Notes: generated by a model not told the origin, from the letters alone. DNA of 64,000 bases from Siderastrea siderea (GCA_964030785.1 OZ034968.1:22041186-22105185); one strand, 5' to 3'. Positions 1 to 10,004 are shown, counted from the stretch's first letter. Numbers and translations: made by a program.

Positions 1-829
1 TTGAAAATCTACAGATGCTCTAATGCAATTTGGTGCATTCTGAAGTAAATAAACAGAAAATTAAGCAGCGTTATTTTGGATACTCCCATCAGTTGTTCAG
101 TCGTTTAAGAATAGACCACTCAACAGCAGAAGCCAAAAAAGAATTGACATTACCCTAGCCGTATTTTGTAACGAAACAGTTGGTGGGGTAGAGTTGCCGT
201 TGGGTGTATGATAAAGTAGTAACGGGGGGGGGGGTGCAGGTTTTTGGCATTCTGGCACTGATGTTTGCATTACTACAGATGCTGTCACTACCAAACTTAC
301 TGATAGGCAATTTTTTGGTGATCTGCCCCTTTACACACCATATTTTTTCAGCTGGCCTCCCCCCTTTGAAGCCATATTTTTTTGGCATGCTCCCCCTCAA
401 ATCCCACCAGCCCTCCCCCCCTACTTCATAAGAAACGAACGGTCCCTTAGAACGACGAATATTCATTAAACGCCGGGTTCAACTAAACGCTGGGTCAACA
501 CAGTCAAATTAAAAAAACGCTTCTGGCTTATATTCGAGGTACCGGAGTTTATTTGAGGTCCGGCGTTTATTTGAAACTGAACCTTTGTAATCCTTTATGT
601 TACCGATTCTCATCGAAAACTATTTAAAGAAATTTTAAAAAAAGGTTCATGAACTACTTCAGTACTTATACTCAATTTATTTCGCTCATGTATTCCAAAG
701 AAATCAGTGACATTTCATTCCTGTTTTACTTATGTTATGCCATATTTTGCTATAATTTTACTGAACATAAAGTATAAAATACCAGAAAACCAACCTATCA
801 AAAATGATGAAAAATACCCTTTTTTACGC

Positions 830-1042
830 TCGTGTCGTCATGACGACACGATGCGTACGTGGAGGGAATAGCGAATAGGCCATTTCCGAGTTGTCTTGTA
901 CCTCTTTTTCAAAGCAAGTCTTGGTGTATGGCCTTTTATATGAAAACTTGATGAGTTTTCATTCACATGCAGATAAAACTCATTTTCATATGAAAGGTTT
1001 TGCACGAGGCCTCGCTTTGAAAAGAGGCACAAGACAATTCAA
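830..1042. repeat. Perfect 22-bp palindrome plus long imperfect hairpin
   Basis: Positions 830-851 form a perfect palindrome centred on TCATGA. Just downstream, about 890-955 and 975-1040 are imperfect inverted arms of about 65 bp; TTGTCTTGTACCTC pairs with the complement of GAGGCACAAGACAA. Both structures are kept in the second hAT copy (about 13555-13765). Short ORFs over this stretch are products of the inverted repeat, not genes. It could be a small foldback MITE inside the hAT block. Confidence 0.6.
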
Positions 1043-1215
1043 ACGTTCTTAGCAGGTAGAAATATGAATGTAATGTGCTATTTTCTTCTGTTAACAGTAT
1101 GCAATAGTCAACGAGTAATACAACAGGAAAACGTTTATGGTGCAAGTAAATCGAGTTTATAACAACAGGGAGAAAAACAATGTTTTGAGCGTAGGGGAGG
1201 GGGGAAAGAGCAAAA

Positions 1216-2785
1216 GTTACTGAGCGCGTTAAGTATTTGAAGATTTTCAGATGTGGTAGATAAGCTTTCAGAATATGTTTGAATTGCTCGTCCAAGATTA
1301 CGTAAGTGTACTTAGTGTTAACTTGACGAGAGGGCTGTTTTAGTCATGAAAGTATTTTTGAGAGGTCACGAACGTCTTGTTGGTATGTTAGCGAGAATCT
1401 GTACTCGATTTTCAGTGATATAGGGTGAGTAGTATAATTTTTATTTATGGTACTGGGTGCGACAATGGTGAAATTTTAAATTTGTAAAAACGGCTTGATT
1501 CTGAGCAAAAAAGTTTTTCAAATTATGCTTAGTTGTGGCCCGTACGAAAATGCCTCAGTGTCCTGACAAAGCCTTATTCAGGCCTAACTCTTGCCTGATT
1601 TAGTGAACAGAGACCTTAACCCTATTCAGACCGGGGGGGGGGGTGGGGGACGGATTCTGCCCGCGTGGACTTTGGACGTTTTTAACTTTTTTATTAAGCA
1701 AGCTAAAGCCACCAAACTTGGTGACTTTTGCTAAAATTTATCTGAGAACAATTTGGTGGCGTAAGTCCTTTTATGTTACGTTTGACGTTACCATGACAGC
1801 CACTTTTTGACAAGCAGTTTTTTTAAAATTTTGAATTTCCTTCTTTTTGAGCCAAAAATCATTACTTTTTTGAAGTAAATTTTACATTTTTAGAACATTT
1901 CCTTGTTAATTTATTGATTTTGATCACTTCTTGGTCAATTTTGGCGGTTTTTGAAGGTTCTTGGAAAATTTAAGAAATCTAAGATGGCGGATCCAAGATG
2001 GCCGCCGTTTGAGAACAAAACGTTATTGTGACGTCTATGACGTCATCAGCTGAGGCTGTGGACTTCAATGGAAACATTTTTGGACGTACTATTTGTCCTT
2101 TAAGTTTCGTTGTGATAGCTTTAATATTCTCGGAGTTAAGAGGTGGGGGCGGAATCCGTCCCTTCCCGGTCCCACAAGACCTAAAAAAGCCCGGTCTGAA
2201 TAGGGTTAAACAAACGTAACAAAAGCCTAACATCGCATTTGTTAGGTTGACGAAGTCAAACCTTAAATTAATGAGGCTTTATTAGGTTTGAAGTTAGGCT
2301 TAAGATACCTTGACAGGGCGTAATTTCTTTCAGGTCAATAGAGCATTGTTTAGGTAAAAATTGGCGTGACAAATGCTTACATTTATTTCGTCTTAATTCA
2401 AAATGATTTGGATTGAGCAAATTAACTAGCCTAACAATAAGCTTACATGATCCAAAACATGATACATACGCTTGGAAAGCAACAAATTCAAGCAGTCGAA
2501 GTATCACTATCATTATGTCTTTTAATACAACATGTAAATCAGACTGAGCATGAGCCAAAACTCACCACTATTTAGATTTTGCAGGTATCCGAGTAATCCG
2601 GAACGATTCGGTTTTACTGGTTTCATGGTCCGTTTTTGTCCCAAAGGCTGTCCGTTATATATGTAAGTTTTATTTATTTCCATTCAGCAATTCCTTGACG
2701 CAGTTACAGTGTAAGCGACATCTTATAGCCAGCTTATCTCAATACCACATCTGAAAATCTTCAAATGCTTTACGCGCTCAGTAAC
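1216..2785. mobile_element. Nested element with about 45-bp inverted termini
   Basis: The left end GTTACTGAGCGCGTTAAG (from 1216) is mirrored by CGCGCTCAGTAAC ending at 2785. The inverted match runs about 45 bp inwards through a shared GAAGATTTTCAGATGTGG core. The same pair exists in hAT copy 2 (13941-15503). A smaller TTAA-flanked MITE sits inside. Without that MITE the element is close to 1 kb. No target duplication is clear and no coding capacity is visible. The family is unassigned. Confidence 0.5.
1620..2205. mobile_element. piggyBac-type MITE with TTAA target duplication
   Basis: A perfect 16-bp terminal inverted repeat, CCCTATTCAGACCGGG, starts at 1620, and its complement ends at 2205. 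TTAA lies directly outside each end (1616-1619 and 2206-2209). CCC-initial termini and TTAA targets are hallmarks of the piggyBac superfamily. The 586-bp interior is non-coding, with G-runs near both ends and fragments of ATGACGTCAT-like palindrome. Short ORFs across it are not genes. Confidence 0.8.
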
Positions 2786-3354
2786 ACAAATATGACATAA
2801 AAATAGTTTTCTGGCAAGTTTCCCGTTGTGGCATGGTCATATTTCTGGTGCATGTTTCTCGTTTGAACGTTGTTATATTTCACATTTTCACAGACAAATA
2901 CACTTCGTACACAGTAAATGATTTTACCATACCTAAATTCAAACATGCATACTTACAAATCGTCTTTAACTGATATTACACATCAGAATTCTATAACAGT
3001 TCAAACTGCACATCTTTGTGCAACATCATATGACTTTACTCAATGAAAAGCTATTCCGACGTGATGAAATCCTCAAACAACAAAGGTTATCATTGCAATT
3101 ACAGTCAGAAAGCCATTTTATTATTTTTATGGCGGCATTCTTGTTCTTACATAACAACTTAGGCTTATTACGCTTTCCAGCAATATTTGGATTTCCTGTG
3201 TAAGACAACTGCACGCAGTCGCACGTTTAAATAGTTCCTCTGATAGGACTACAAAATAAGTTCTCTTTTTTTCTTGGTAACTGAAAAGTAACTCGACGCA
3301 ATTACTCCTGCCAGGAAGTATTTACAATTAATAAAGAAAAAGTTTCTGCTTTAC

Positions 3355-4250
3355 TTAGCTCAAAATTCTCATATTACACTTTTGGTGTCCATCGGAGTGT
3401 GTCTGTAAGCTTGCATCCGCCAGAAAATTAAAGGGAGCTGCTCAGTCCTCATGGTTCAACGCTTGTAGGTCTGGATTCTGTGCGCGGTACTAAATGAACA
3501 CCCTGGCGTTACAGTAGACATATCATAGGCATTGTAAGACGAATAGTGAGAACTGTTGATAGTTTCCATGGTCTCCACTAGTCCACTAGGTTTTTTTCTT
3601 CTTTGTCGTAGGTCACTTTATCGGAAAGATCGCTCTTGTAAGTGTTGTAGGTCTTATCAAGTATTACTTTGCTAGCGGACGAAACAGAAGTGAGCAACAA
3701 ATATTGAACTAGAACCTTGCAAGTAGGCTCAGTTATTGACTCAAAAGCGCAAGCAATTTGACGGCGGAGCTGTGATTCGCGACCCAAGGAGAACAATCGG
3801 GCTAATCTGCGCTAATACTGCTTGGGGGTTCCTATCTGCTGGCACATTGATGCGGTGTCGTTGCTCAACACATAAATGCAGCATGATAGGTTCCATGCCA
3901 CATTCGGCTGCTATCTCCTCTGCGCCCTAATAAAGTTCGTCCCAAACCATGGGTTCGTTTATTTCTTCCGTCATTACACTGTTACCACTACCCCACTTCC
4001 TTTTTTCTTGTATAAGGTTGTCGTTCTCTCCTCGGAGCATATTGGATAAGGCAATGGTGTTGGACAAGACATGTCTTGTGACGCAAAGAGCAATAATGGA
4101 ATCAAACTGCTTGATGGACACTGAACTTGTATTGCGTGCGACCACAGCCAGGCAATAAGTCGCGCAATAAATGGAAGAGGTAATACAACACGCCCGGGCG
4201 CATTCTTCCGCATCAGTGATGAAGGAACTGTCAGTATCGAAATTGCACAA
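3355..4250 (-). pseudogene. hAT transposase remnant (ZMYM1/THAP12-like, C-terminal half)
   Basis: Read on the - strand, a 107-codon open frame starting at 4250 contains SIIALCVTRHVLSN, as in the RNase-H-like core of DUF4371/ZMYM1-like hAT transposases. After a stop, the same frame continues with a stretch containing QRHRINVPAD, matching the family's R..R.NAPAD block. Further down, near 3490-3360, comes GCSFSTAHRIQTYKR, a stop, then TMRTEQ and TPMDTKSVI. This matches the hATC dimerisation motif (E-R-SFS-x-RRIKTY-RSTM). Several in-frame stops and a missing N-terminal half show it is dead. The match is from remembered family motifs, not a database search. Confidence 0.65.
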
Positions 4251-4711
4251 TTTTTACTTCATCTATATGAATTTTCCATTTCTCCTGTATTATAAACCGT
4301 CAAATTAAGAAAAACAATATTAACGACAGAAATTCTGGTACGCACTTGCGTATTTCGCGTAAACGCAGAAACGCCCTGATGTTCGTTGCAACTGCCACCG
4401 GCGTCTTTGCACAACGTGTCCGCTCACTGGGACGCATATCGTCGCGCTAGAAATAGTGTTGTCCACATAATCCGCAATGCAAAACTATCGTGACGCAATT
4501 AAGAGCAATTTAGACAGTCCTAAGAATCTGTGGAAAATTATCCGTAATATCACTCCCTCCAAATTCTAATCGTCAGTAACAACACAGAAATCGCTAATTT
4601 ATTTAATCAACACTTTGCTAACATAACTTCTTCAAAAAATAAATGTAAAGAAGATCCTCGCAGTTATTAACGCAACTTATGCAGTTGCGAAAAGAAAGCC
4701 TGAAAAAATCA

Positions 4712-4782
4712 GGCTTGCCAGGATTCGAACCCTGACCTCTGCGATACCGGTGCAGCGCTCTAACCAATTGAGCTAACAAGCC
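4712..4782 (-). tRNA. tRNA-like sequence, array unit 1
   Basis: On the - strand the acceptor GGCTTGT pairs with GCAAGCC and the D stem GCTC pairs with GAGC. An A box (TTAGCTCAATTGG) and B box (GGTTCGAATCC) are present. The nominal anticodon loop is CCGGTAT (GGT). Position 33 is C instead of the universal U, pair 31-39 is A-C, and the T stem is one pair short. It is probably transcribable by Pol III but a doubtful functional tRNA. A T6 stretch follows two bases after the 3' end. Confidence 0.5.
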
Positions 4783-4958
4783 AACTGGGAGCTGGTCATT
4801 AAATTGGCTCGTAATATACCCGGGAAAGATGAAGATGAAATTATAAATATATGAAATTCATATATTTGAACTGCGGAATGAAGAAATAAATGTAAAGAAG
4901 ATCCTCGCAGTTATTAACGCAACTTATGCAGTTACGAAAAGAAAGCCTGAAAAAATCA

Positions 4959-5029
4959 GGCTTGCCGGGATTCGAACCCTGACCTCTGCGATACCGGTGC
5001 AGCGCTCTAACCAATTGAGCTAACAAGCC
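4959..5029 (-). tRNA. tRNA-like sequence, array unit 2
   Basis: Same structure as unit 1, 247 bp away, differing at one T-stem base (CCCGG in place of CCTGG). It has the same C33 and short T stem. The tandem context marks it as a repeat component and not an independent gene. Confidence 0.5.
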
Positions 5030-5205
5030 AACTGGGAGCTGGTCATTAAATTGGCTCGTAATATACCTGGGAAAGATGAAGATGAAATTATAAATATATG
5101 AAATTCATATATTTGAACTGCGGAATGAAGAAATAAATGTAAAGAAGATCCTCGCAGTTATTAACGCAACTTATGCAGTTGCGAAAAGAAAGCCTGAAAA
5201 AATCA

Positions 5206-5273
5206 GGCTTGCCGGGATTCGAACCCTGACCTCTGCGATACCGGTACAGCGCTCTAACCAATTGAGCTAACAC
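5206..5273 (-). tRNA. tRNA-like sequence, array unit 3 (truncated)
   Basis: The third unit keeps the B box, anticodon region and A box. It loses the 5' acceptor strand where the inverted terminal part of the array begins (CACGGCATTTCAGGC). It cannot form a normal acceptor stem. Confidence 0.45.
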
Positions 5274-5383
5274 GGCATTTCAGGCTTTCTTTAATAACTG
5301 CGAGGATCTTCTTTACATTTATTTCTTCATTCCGCAGTTCAAATATATGAATTTCATATATTTATAATTTCATAACTTCTTCA

Positions 5384-7081
5384 GTAGACCTGGGTGATGC
5401 ACCTGTATGCCCTAACTGGGATTATTTTACCAATTTTGTTAACTCAAAGCTCCCGTGTGGCACGGCGCCCTTCTCTATACCGCCTATTACAGAGGATTTT
5501 GTCCTCTCCAGTCTTAATCGTCTCCCGCTTAATAAGGCCGCTGGCTTGGACGGGATTGACGGTTACTTTCTTAAAATTGTAGCTCCCTCTATATCCTCTT
5601 CGCTGACGACTGTATTCAACCTTAGTCTTACTTGTGGCGTGTTCCCGGATGTGTGGAAAATCGCGAAGGTTTCGCCACTGTTTAAGGAAGGCTCACTCCT
5701 AGATCGCTCAAATTTTCGCCCTATCTCAGTCCTCGCTATTGTGTCTAAGATTTTAGAACGTCATGTACATTCTAACTTCTACGGTTTTCTTGCCAGTTAT
5801 GATCTTCTCACAGACTTCCAGTTTGGCTTTAGATGGTTTCGCTCTTGTGAGTTTGCAGTTATGAACCTCTCGGACTGTATACTCGCCAATATGGACCGTG
5901 GCGTTCTTAGTGGACTTCTCTTAATTGACCTAAAAAAGGCCTTTGATCTGGCCAATCATAGCACCCTGTTGTTAAAACTCGGCGTATATGGTTGTTCTCC
6001 ATCCGCACTTAAGTGGTTTAACTCGTATCTTACAGGCCGCTCCCAGAAAACGTCATTTAAAGGGGCTCTGTCCGATTCACTTCCTATGTCTGTCGGAATC
6101 CCTCAGGGGAGCATACTTGGACCTCTATTCTTTCTTGTTTTCATAAATGACCTCCCACTTTATTTGTCCTCTACTTTTGACACTAACCTTACTATGTTTG
6201 CCGATGATACTACCATTCTTACATCTGGATCCACTGTGCAGGAAGTTGAACTTCGACTAAACCTGCTTGCTTCCGATGTCTCATCCTGGGCAAATCTCAA
6301 CCGCATGGCCCTAAATGCTTCCAAAACTAAATCTATGCTGATTGCTTCTCACCAAAAGCTAAGACTCTTATCTTCTCAATCACTTGATGTAGCAGTCAAT
6401 AACACCATTGTGGACCAAGTCCTCGAGACTAAAGTTCTCGGCGTGACATTTGACCACCATCTCTCTTGGGAGCAGCATGTTGATAGTCTGTGTTGTAAAC
6501 TTAACAGCCGTCTCTCGCTTTTGCGCAGAATTAGCTCCTTCCTTACACAAGAAGGCTCCCTGCGTTATTACGATGCTTGTGTTCACAGTCAGCTTGTTTA
6601 TTGTTCTAGCGCCTGGGGCACCTGCTCCCAGACACTACTCCTTCGTCTCCTTCGCGTGCAGAAACATGCTGCTCGTATAATTCTCAGCGCTGACTTTTCT
6701 ATACCTTCTGTTGCCCTTTTTTCTAAACTTCAATGGATCCCAGTAAATGAAATGATAAAATGTAGGAAACTGCAGCTACTTTTCTCTATTATGGCTAATC
6801 CTGAAGCTCCTCTTTGTCTTAAACAGAAGTTCTCCTTTCTATCCACTACACGGACTACTCGTATAACTAGAAGTACAACTTCTCCTAATTCAGTTATTCC
6901 CCATCCTAGAACAAATTTGGGTAAGCGCACCTTCTCGTATTCTGCCACTGTTCTCTTTAATGCCCTTGAGGTTGATTTAAAGATACTTGCTGCGCGCCCC
7001 ATTGCCTCGCCTAGCGCTTTGTCTTCCTTTTCGTTTTCGCTAAAGCATAAACTTCGTGGACTTTTCCTGCAAAACCTTTAA
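5384..7081 (+). CDS. Reverse transcriptase ORF of CR1/L2-like LINE (5' incomplete)
   Basis: The frame is open from the end of the inserted array (VDLGDAPVCPNW...) to the TAA at 7081, about 565 codons. RT landmarks in order: the KAAGLDGID block, NFRPISVL, LIDLKKAFD (first catalytic Asp), GIPQGSILGP, and MFADDTT with the catalytic Asp pair near 6200. The thumb and C-terminal region (LRVQKHAARIIL, LQWIPV) follow. These motifs place it among jockey/CR1/L2-group LINEs. No endonuclease domain or ORF1 is present. The ORF is intact over the RT, but the element is 5' defective and split, so it should not be mobile. No ATG fits the family N-terminus. Confidence 0.8.
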   Translation, partial: VDLGDAPVCPNWDYFTNFVNSKLPCGTAPFSIPPITEDFVLSSLNRLPLNKAAGLDGIDGYFLKIVAPSISSSLTTVFNLSLTCGVFPDVWKIAKVSPLFKEGSLLDRSNFRPISVLAIVSKILERHVHSNFYGFLASYDLLTDFQFGFRWFRSCEFAVMNLSDCILANMDRGVLSGLLLIDLKKAFDLANHSTLLLKLGVYGCSPSALKWFNSYLTGRSQKTSFKGALSDSLPMSVGIPQGSILGPLFFLVFINDLPLYLSSTFDTNLTMFADDTTILTSGSTVQEVELRLNLLASDVSSWANLNRMALNASKTKSMLIASHQKLRLLSSQSLDVAVNNTIVDQVLETKVLGVTFDHHLSWEQHVDSLCCKLNSRLSLLRRISSFLTQEGSLRYYDACVHSQLVYCSSAWGTCSQTLLLRLLRVQKHAARIILSADFSIPSVALFSKLQWIPVNEMIKCRKLQLLFSIMANPEAPLCLKQKFSFLSTTRTTRITRSTTSPNSVIPHPRTNLGKRTFSYSATVLFNALEVDLKILAARPIASPSALSSFSFSLKHKLRGLFLQNL

Positions 7082-7447
7082 AATACTGTCTCCCATCTTG
7101 AGGAGCTTTGTTGCCATGAATGCCGCTTTCTTCTTAAATGCCGCTGTTTTTTTAGTATGTGACTACTTCATGTTTCTTAGCTTATTACTTCTCTTACTTA
7201 TAGTTTAGCTTAGATTATCTGTTATTTTGTAATGTTTAATGTTTATTCTTTTTTGTTCGAATGAATTCTGCTACATATATATGCATACGTCCTTTTTGAT
7301 AGAATTATTGTAATTTATTGTTGTAATTTATTATTGTTTTTTTCTTGTCTGTTTGAATTTTATTTTTGAGGGCCATATGTTAGAAAACTGTAAAAGGTTA
7401 ATATGTTCACCCTCGTTAAATAAAGTGTATTGTATTGTATTGTATAG

Positions 7448-8325
7448 TAACAAGACTTAAAAGCAATCAACGTTCATCACGATCGTAGCTCATAGCAACA
7501 TCAAAGTATAAGGCTTTCTTTTGTATTGCTTGAGTTTTTCTCTGGTAAGAACAAAGGCCGTTAAATACCTAGGTCAAATTTCTTCGTCTTCTTGAAGCCG
7601 TTGTCCTTGTGGTTTTTCTGTATTTCAATTTTAACTTTTAGCTTTATTTAAAAATTTTTTACACATATAAGTTAAACGATCAGAACTGCTCCTTCTGATT
7701 TCAAGCGTTTTCACCCTCCCCCATAAAAGGCAACTCCATGCCGCTGAAAGCGTGCATTTTATAGATAACTTAGACGTGGAAATATATCGACAATTACAAG
7801 TCAAGATGACAACATAACCTTCACAATACAGGCCTTTATGCATATACTCGTGGCAGACTTATTGGTGATGAAAAAAACCATGAGCGGAGACGGTGGAGCC
7901 ACCGGCTTGGCCACAAAGGTGAACTGGGGAGGGCTACGTAATGAGATAGGAGAAGGCGAGCTTTTTATTTCCCAAGCCCTTTCCAGTTAGTATTTTACGA
8001 CTCAAACAAGTCGGAGCCTGTTCGTATTGTCAGTATATTTTGCCCAAAAGATTTGATGAGCGCTTGCCTCAACGACGGCTTCAGTCAACAAAATGAACTG
8101 AAGCGAGTCCGTCAATTAGTTTGCACTACAACGCGGGTACACAGAATCTGACCGCGTCCTGGCGTTGTCTGAATGTCAGGCGCACAAATGAGAAAGAGAG
8201 GTGAAAGTTAGGCGCGTTAAAGCTGCGTCATTCCGCTCTTTCGTTTCTCCCTTACTTCTCTTTCTGTGCGAGGGGTTTTGTATGAATATATAGAGATGAA
8301 TTATTTATTCCTTCCTTTTTAGCAG
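7448..8325 (+). promoter_or_regulatory. Upstream region of EEP copy 1
   Basis: There is no coding sequence I can support. About 8165-8330 contains a stretch (CTGAATGTCAGGCGCACAAATGAGAAAGAGAGGTGAAAG..CCTTTTTAGCAG) whose counterparts lie before copies 2 (39400-39566) and 3 (52755-53164). It is therefore likely to hold the shared promoter or 5' UTR exon and the intron end. The AG at 8324-8325 directly precedes the ATG. The rest of the interval shows no recognisable feature. Confidence 0.4.
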
Positions 8326-9276
8326 ATGTCCCTCCCCAGATGTAAAAAGTGCGTCATCGCAGCTTTCGCATGTGCGGTGGTAATTCTACTATTTGCATCA
8401 CACTTTTTGGGAGGCCTCAGTGTGCATGAAAAGTTCTTATTCAGTGCTGTTACTCGGGAAACCGTCAACGAAAGCCAGCCCACCTTAAATGTCGAGAGGA
8501 ACCTTCGACTGATCAGTTATAACTTATGGTGTGACCATTTTAGCCCTCGCAGTCTTTGGAACGTTAACGAACGAATTCAAAGACTTGCTGATGGCATCAA
8601 GAAATTCGACATTGCACTGATCCAGGAGGCATACATCTTGAACGCAGGATTCGCTGTTATTTCAAACTGCGCCTCGCGTTTGGTCAAAGCAATGGAAAAA
8701 CGTGGGTTTCACTACAGAACGTCTGTTGCGGATTTTTTAGCGCCTTATGTAGGAAAAAGCGGTGGTATTGTTATATTTAGCCGCATACCACTTGCAAGAA
8801 CAATATCAAGACAATTTCGCAACTATTCTATTCTACAGAGCGCAGACTACAGAGGTTTTGTCGTTGGAGAATACTTTGTTAACTCTCGACATCTTCATAT
8901 CATTAACACGCATCTAGATCCTCGTCAAGCAAAGACGAGAACGTCACAAGCCAAGGAACTCTCTACGGCAACGAAGAATTTTACCAAGTCTTCTCACCTG
9001 ATCGTAGGAGGAGACTTCAACATTGACAATCTCTACCCAGCTGTTAGTAACAGCAGTAAGGAATATATTGAGCTGTTAAAAACAATGAATGAAGCTGGTC
9101 TTCGGTCTGTGTTTCCATTAAGAAAGGAAACCAACATTGACGGTGGTAATTACGATGCAATATTCACTAGCTCCAATATTGAAATAGTGCGGAAAAAGAT
9201 CGTCAAACTTGTAACGACTAGCAAGGAATTGGTCTCCGATCATTATGGCCTTGCATTAGAATTCAAGCTGTTGTAG
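8326..9276 (+). CDS. EEP-fold phosphodiesterase, neutral-sphingomyelinase-like, copy 1
   Basis: A 316-residue protein. Residues 9-30 are a hydrophobic signal anchor, so it is probably a type II membrane or secreted protein. The endonuclease/exonuclease/phosphatase fold follows, with its metal and catalytic landmarks: ISYNLW (Asn66), IQEA (Glu101), GGIVIFSR (147-153), NTHLD (His196), GGDFNID (Asp230, Asn232) and SDHYG (Asp305, His306). This order matches Mg-dependent neutral sphingomyelinases and DNase I relatives; the substrate cannot be told from sequence alone. The ATG directly follows a splice acceptor (CCTTTTTAGCAG), as in copies 2 and 3, so a non-coding 5' exon is likely. All catalytic residues are present, so it is probably functional. 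Annotation from motifs only. Confidence 0.85.
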   Translation: MSLPRCKKCVIAAFACAVVILLFASHFLGGLSVHEKFLFSAVTRETVNESQPTLNVERNLRLISYNLWCDHFSPRSLWNVNERIQRLADGIKKFDIALIQEAYILNAGFAVISNCASRLVKAMEKRGFHYRTSVADFLAPYVGKSGGIVIFSRIPLARTISRQFRNYSILQSADYRGFVVGEYFVNSRHLHIINTHLDPRQAKTRTSQAKELSTATKNFTKSSHLIVGGDFNIDNLYPAVSNSSKEYIELLKTMNEAGLRSVFPLRKETNIDGGNYDAIFTSSNIEIVRKKIVKLVTTSKELVSDHYGLALEFKLL

Positions 9277-9585
9277 TAATATTAATAATATTTACTGAGC
9301 CGAAATCTTCGACAGTGTACTTTCTTTACCATGCGGATGTCCTCTTCCTGAAAGGTCTGAAATGATTTACTCTTACCGCAGCTTAGTACCCAGTCGTCTC
9401 TTCCCACTCAGCCGACTTGACAGGGGAACGCCTGGGTACTAGCTCCTTTTGTAAGTAGTGTGACAGCGAGTACCCTGGGAGTAGAGGTTTCTTGGTCACC
9501 GTTTATGCCAGCGGGCGAATAAGTAGCCTGCAATTTGCCGCCGTTCAGGATCTTGGACGGACAAATTAAAAACAAAACTGCTTTC
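9277..9585. other. 3' flank of EEP copy 1
   Basis: About 310 bp with no gene. AGTACCCAG (about 9388) and CTGGGTACT (about 9431) form a short inverted pair, possibly another small MITE. No clear AATAAA was seen close to the stop. Confidence 0.3.
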
Positions 9586-10004
9586 GGCTGGTTTTCACTA
9601 GCGACGGAGTCGGAGTCGTAATCAGAAGCGCAGAGCGTTTTGATCTAGTGAAAACAACGTTCCGATTCTGCTTACGATCTAGTGAAAACTAGGTTGTCGG
9701 AGCGGGAAGCAGAAGCGAAAGAACTAAGCCAATCACAAAGTGTGGGAACGAGCACTGTGATTGCATGGTTTATCCTTCCGCTTCTGCTTCCGACTCCGAC
9801 AATCCGGTTTTCACTAGATCGTAAGCGACAGAATCGTAAGCGGAGTCGGAAGAAAATGGAGCCGTTCTGATTCTTCCGACTCCGATTCTGTCGAGCTCAT
9901 GACTCCGCTTACGACTCTGATTTTTTATTTTCACTAGGTCATAAGCGCTCTTACGACTCCGCTTACGACTCCGATTCCGTCTCCGTCGCTCGTGAAAACC
10001 AGCC
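9586..10004. mobile_element. MITE with GGCTGGTTTTCAC termini, copy 1
   Basis: The left end GGCTGGTTTTCACTAGCGAC is mirrored by GTGAAAACCAGCC ending at 10004, with about 40 bp of inverted match. The interior is built from degenerate repeats of GACTCCG/CGGAGTC and CTAGTGAAAAC. A related copy is at 37979-38350. The Arg/Ser-rich ORFs across it are translations of this repeat. Confidence 0.7.

Larger units (their letters stand above)
1..4378 (-). mobile_element. hAT-type element, copy 1 (left end outside window)
   Basis: This block is repeated almost base for base at 12726-17095, with an offset of 12725 at the left falling to 12709 at the right. Similarity stops at the same point in both copies, right after a terminus that reads CAGGGCGTTTCTGCG on the - strand (CAGGGGCGTTCCTGCC in copy 2). 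Beyond it the flanks differ. A CAGGG-type end is typical of hAT elements, and the block carries a hAT-like transposase remnant on the - strand, so I read it as a transposon and not a segmental duplication. The left terminus lies beyond the window. On the right, a LINE coding sequence begins at once (4379), so the element probably inserted into that LINE. The transposase N-terminal part is missing, so this copy is not autonomous. Confidence 0.6.
4635..5370. mobile_element. Tandem tRNA-like array element with 13-bp target duplication
   Basis: The LINE is split by 736 bp flanked by direct copies of CATAACTTCTTCA (4622-4634 and 5371-5383), a clean target-site duplication. The insert is a 247-bp unit repeated about 2.4 times; tRNA-like starts lie at 4712, 4959 and 5206. 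Its last ~95 bp are an inverted copy of the segment that begins AAATTATAAATATATGAAAT, so the array ends as an inverted repeat. Each unit holds a Pol III-type tRNA-like sequence on the - strand followed by a T6 run inside a CCTGA..TCAGG hairpin. It behaves as one mobile unit. Confidence 0.75.
4379..7447 (+). mobile_element. CR1/L2-like non-LTR retrotransposon, interrupted
   Basis: LINE coding sequence starts at the hAT border. HWDAYRRARNSVVHIIRNAK, typical of the linker between endonuclease and reverse transcriptase, is encoded near 4420-4490 and then frameshifted. Coding resumes at 5384 after an inserted tRNA-like array and continues to the RT stop at 7081. The 3' UTR is 366 bp and ends in a (TATTG)n tail at about 7425-7447, as expected for CR1/L2-group LINEs. 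The endonuclease domain is absent, either truncated or left of the hAT insertion and the window edge. Confidence 0.75.

Noticed and set aside
155..466. 103-residue ORF identical at 155-466 and 12880-13191
   Set aside because: Identity comes from the recently duplicated hAT block; the ORF crosses C-runs and has no recognisable domain.
4841..5273. ORFs with AQLVRAL..RYRRGQGSNPGKP on the - strand (also at 20513-20764)
   Set aside because: They are translations of the tRNA-like repeat; the same peptide recurs wherever the repeat occurs, so no protein gene is supported.
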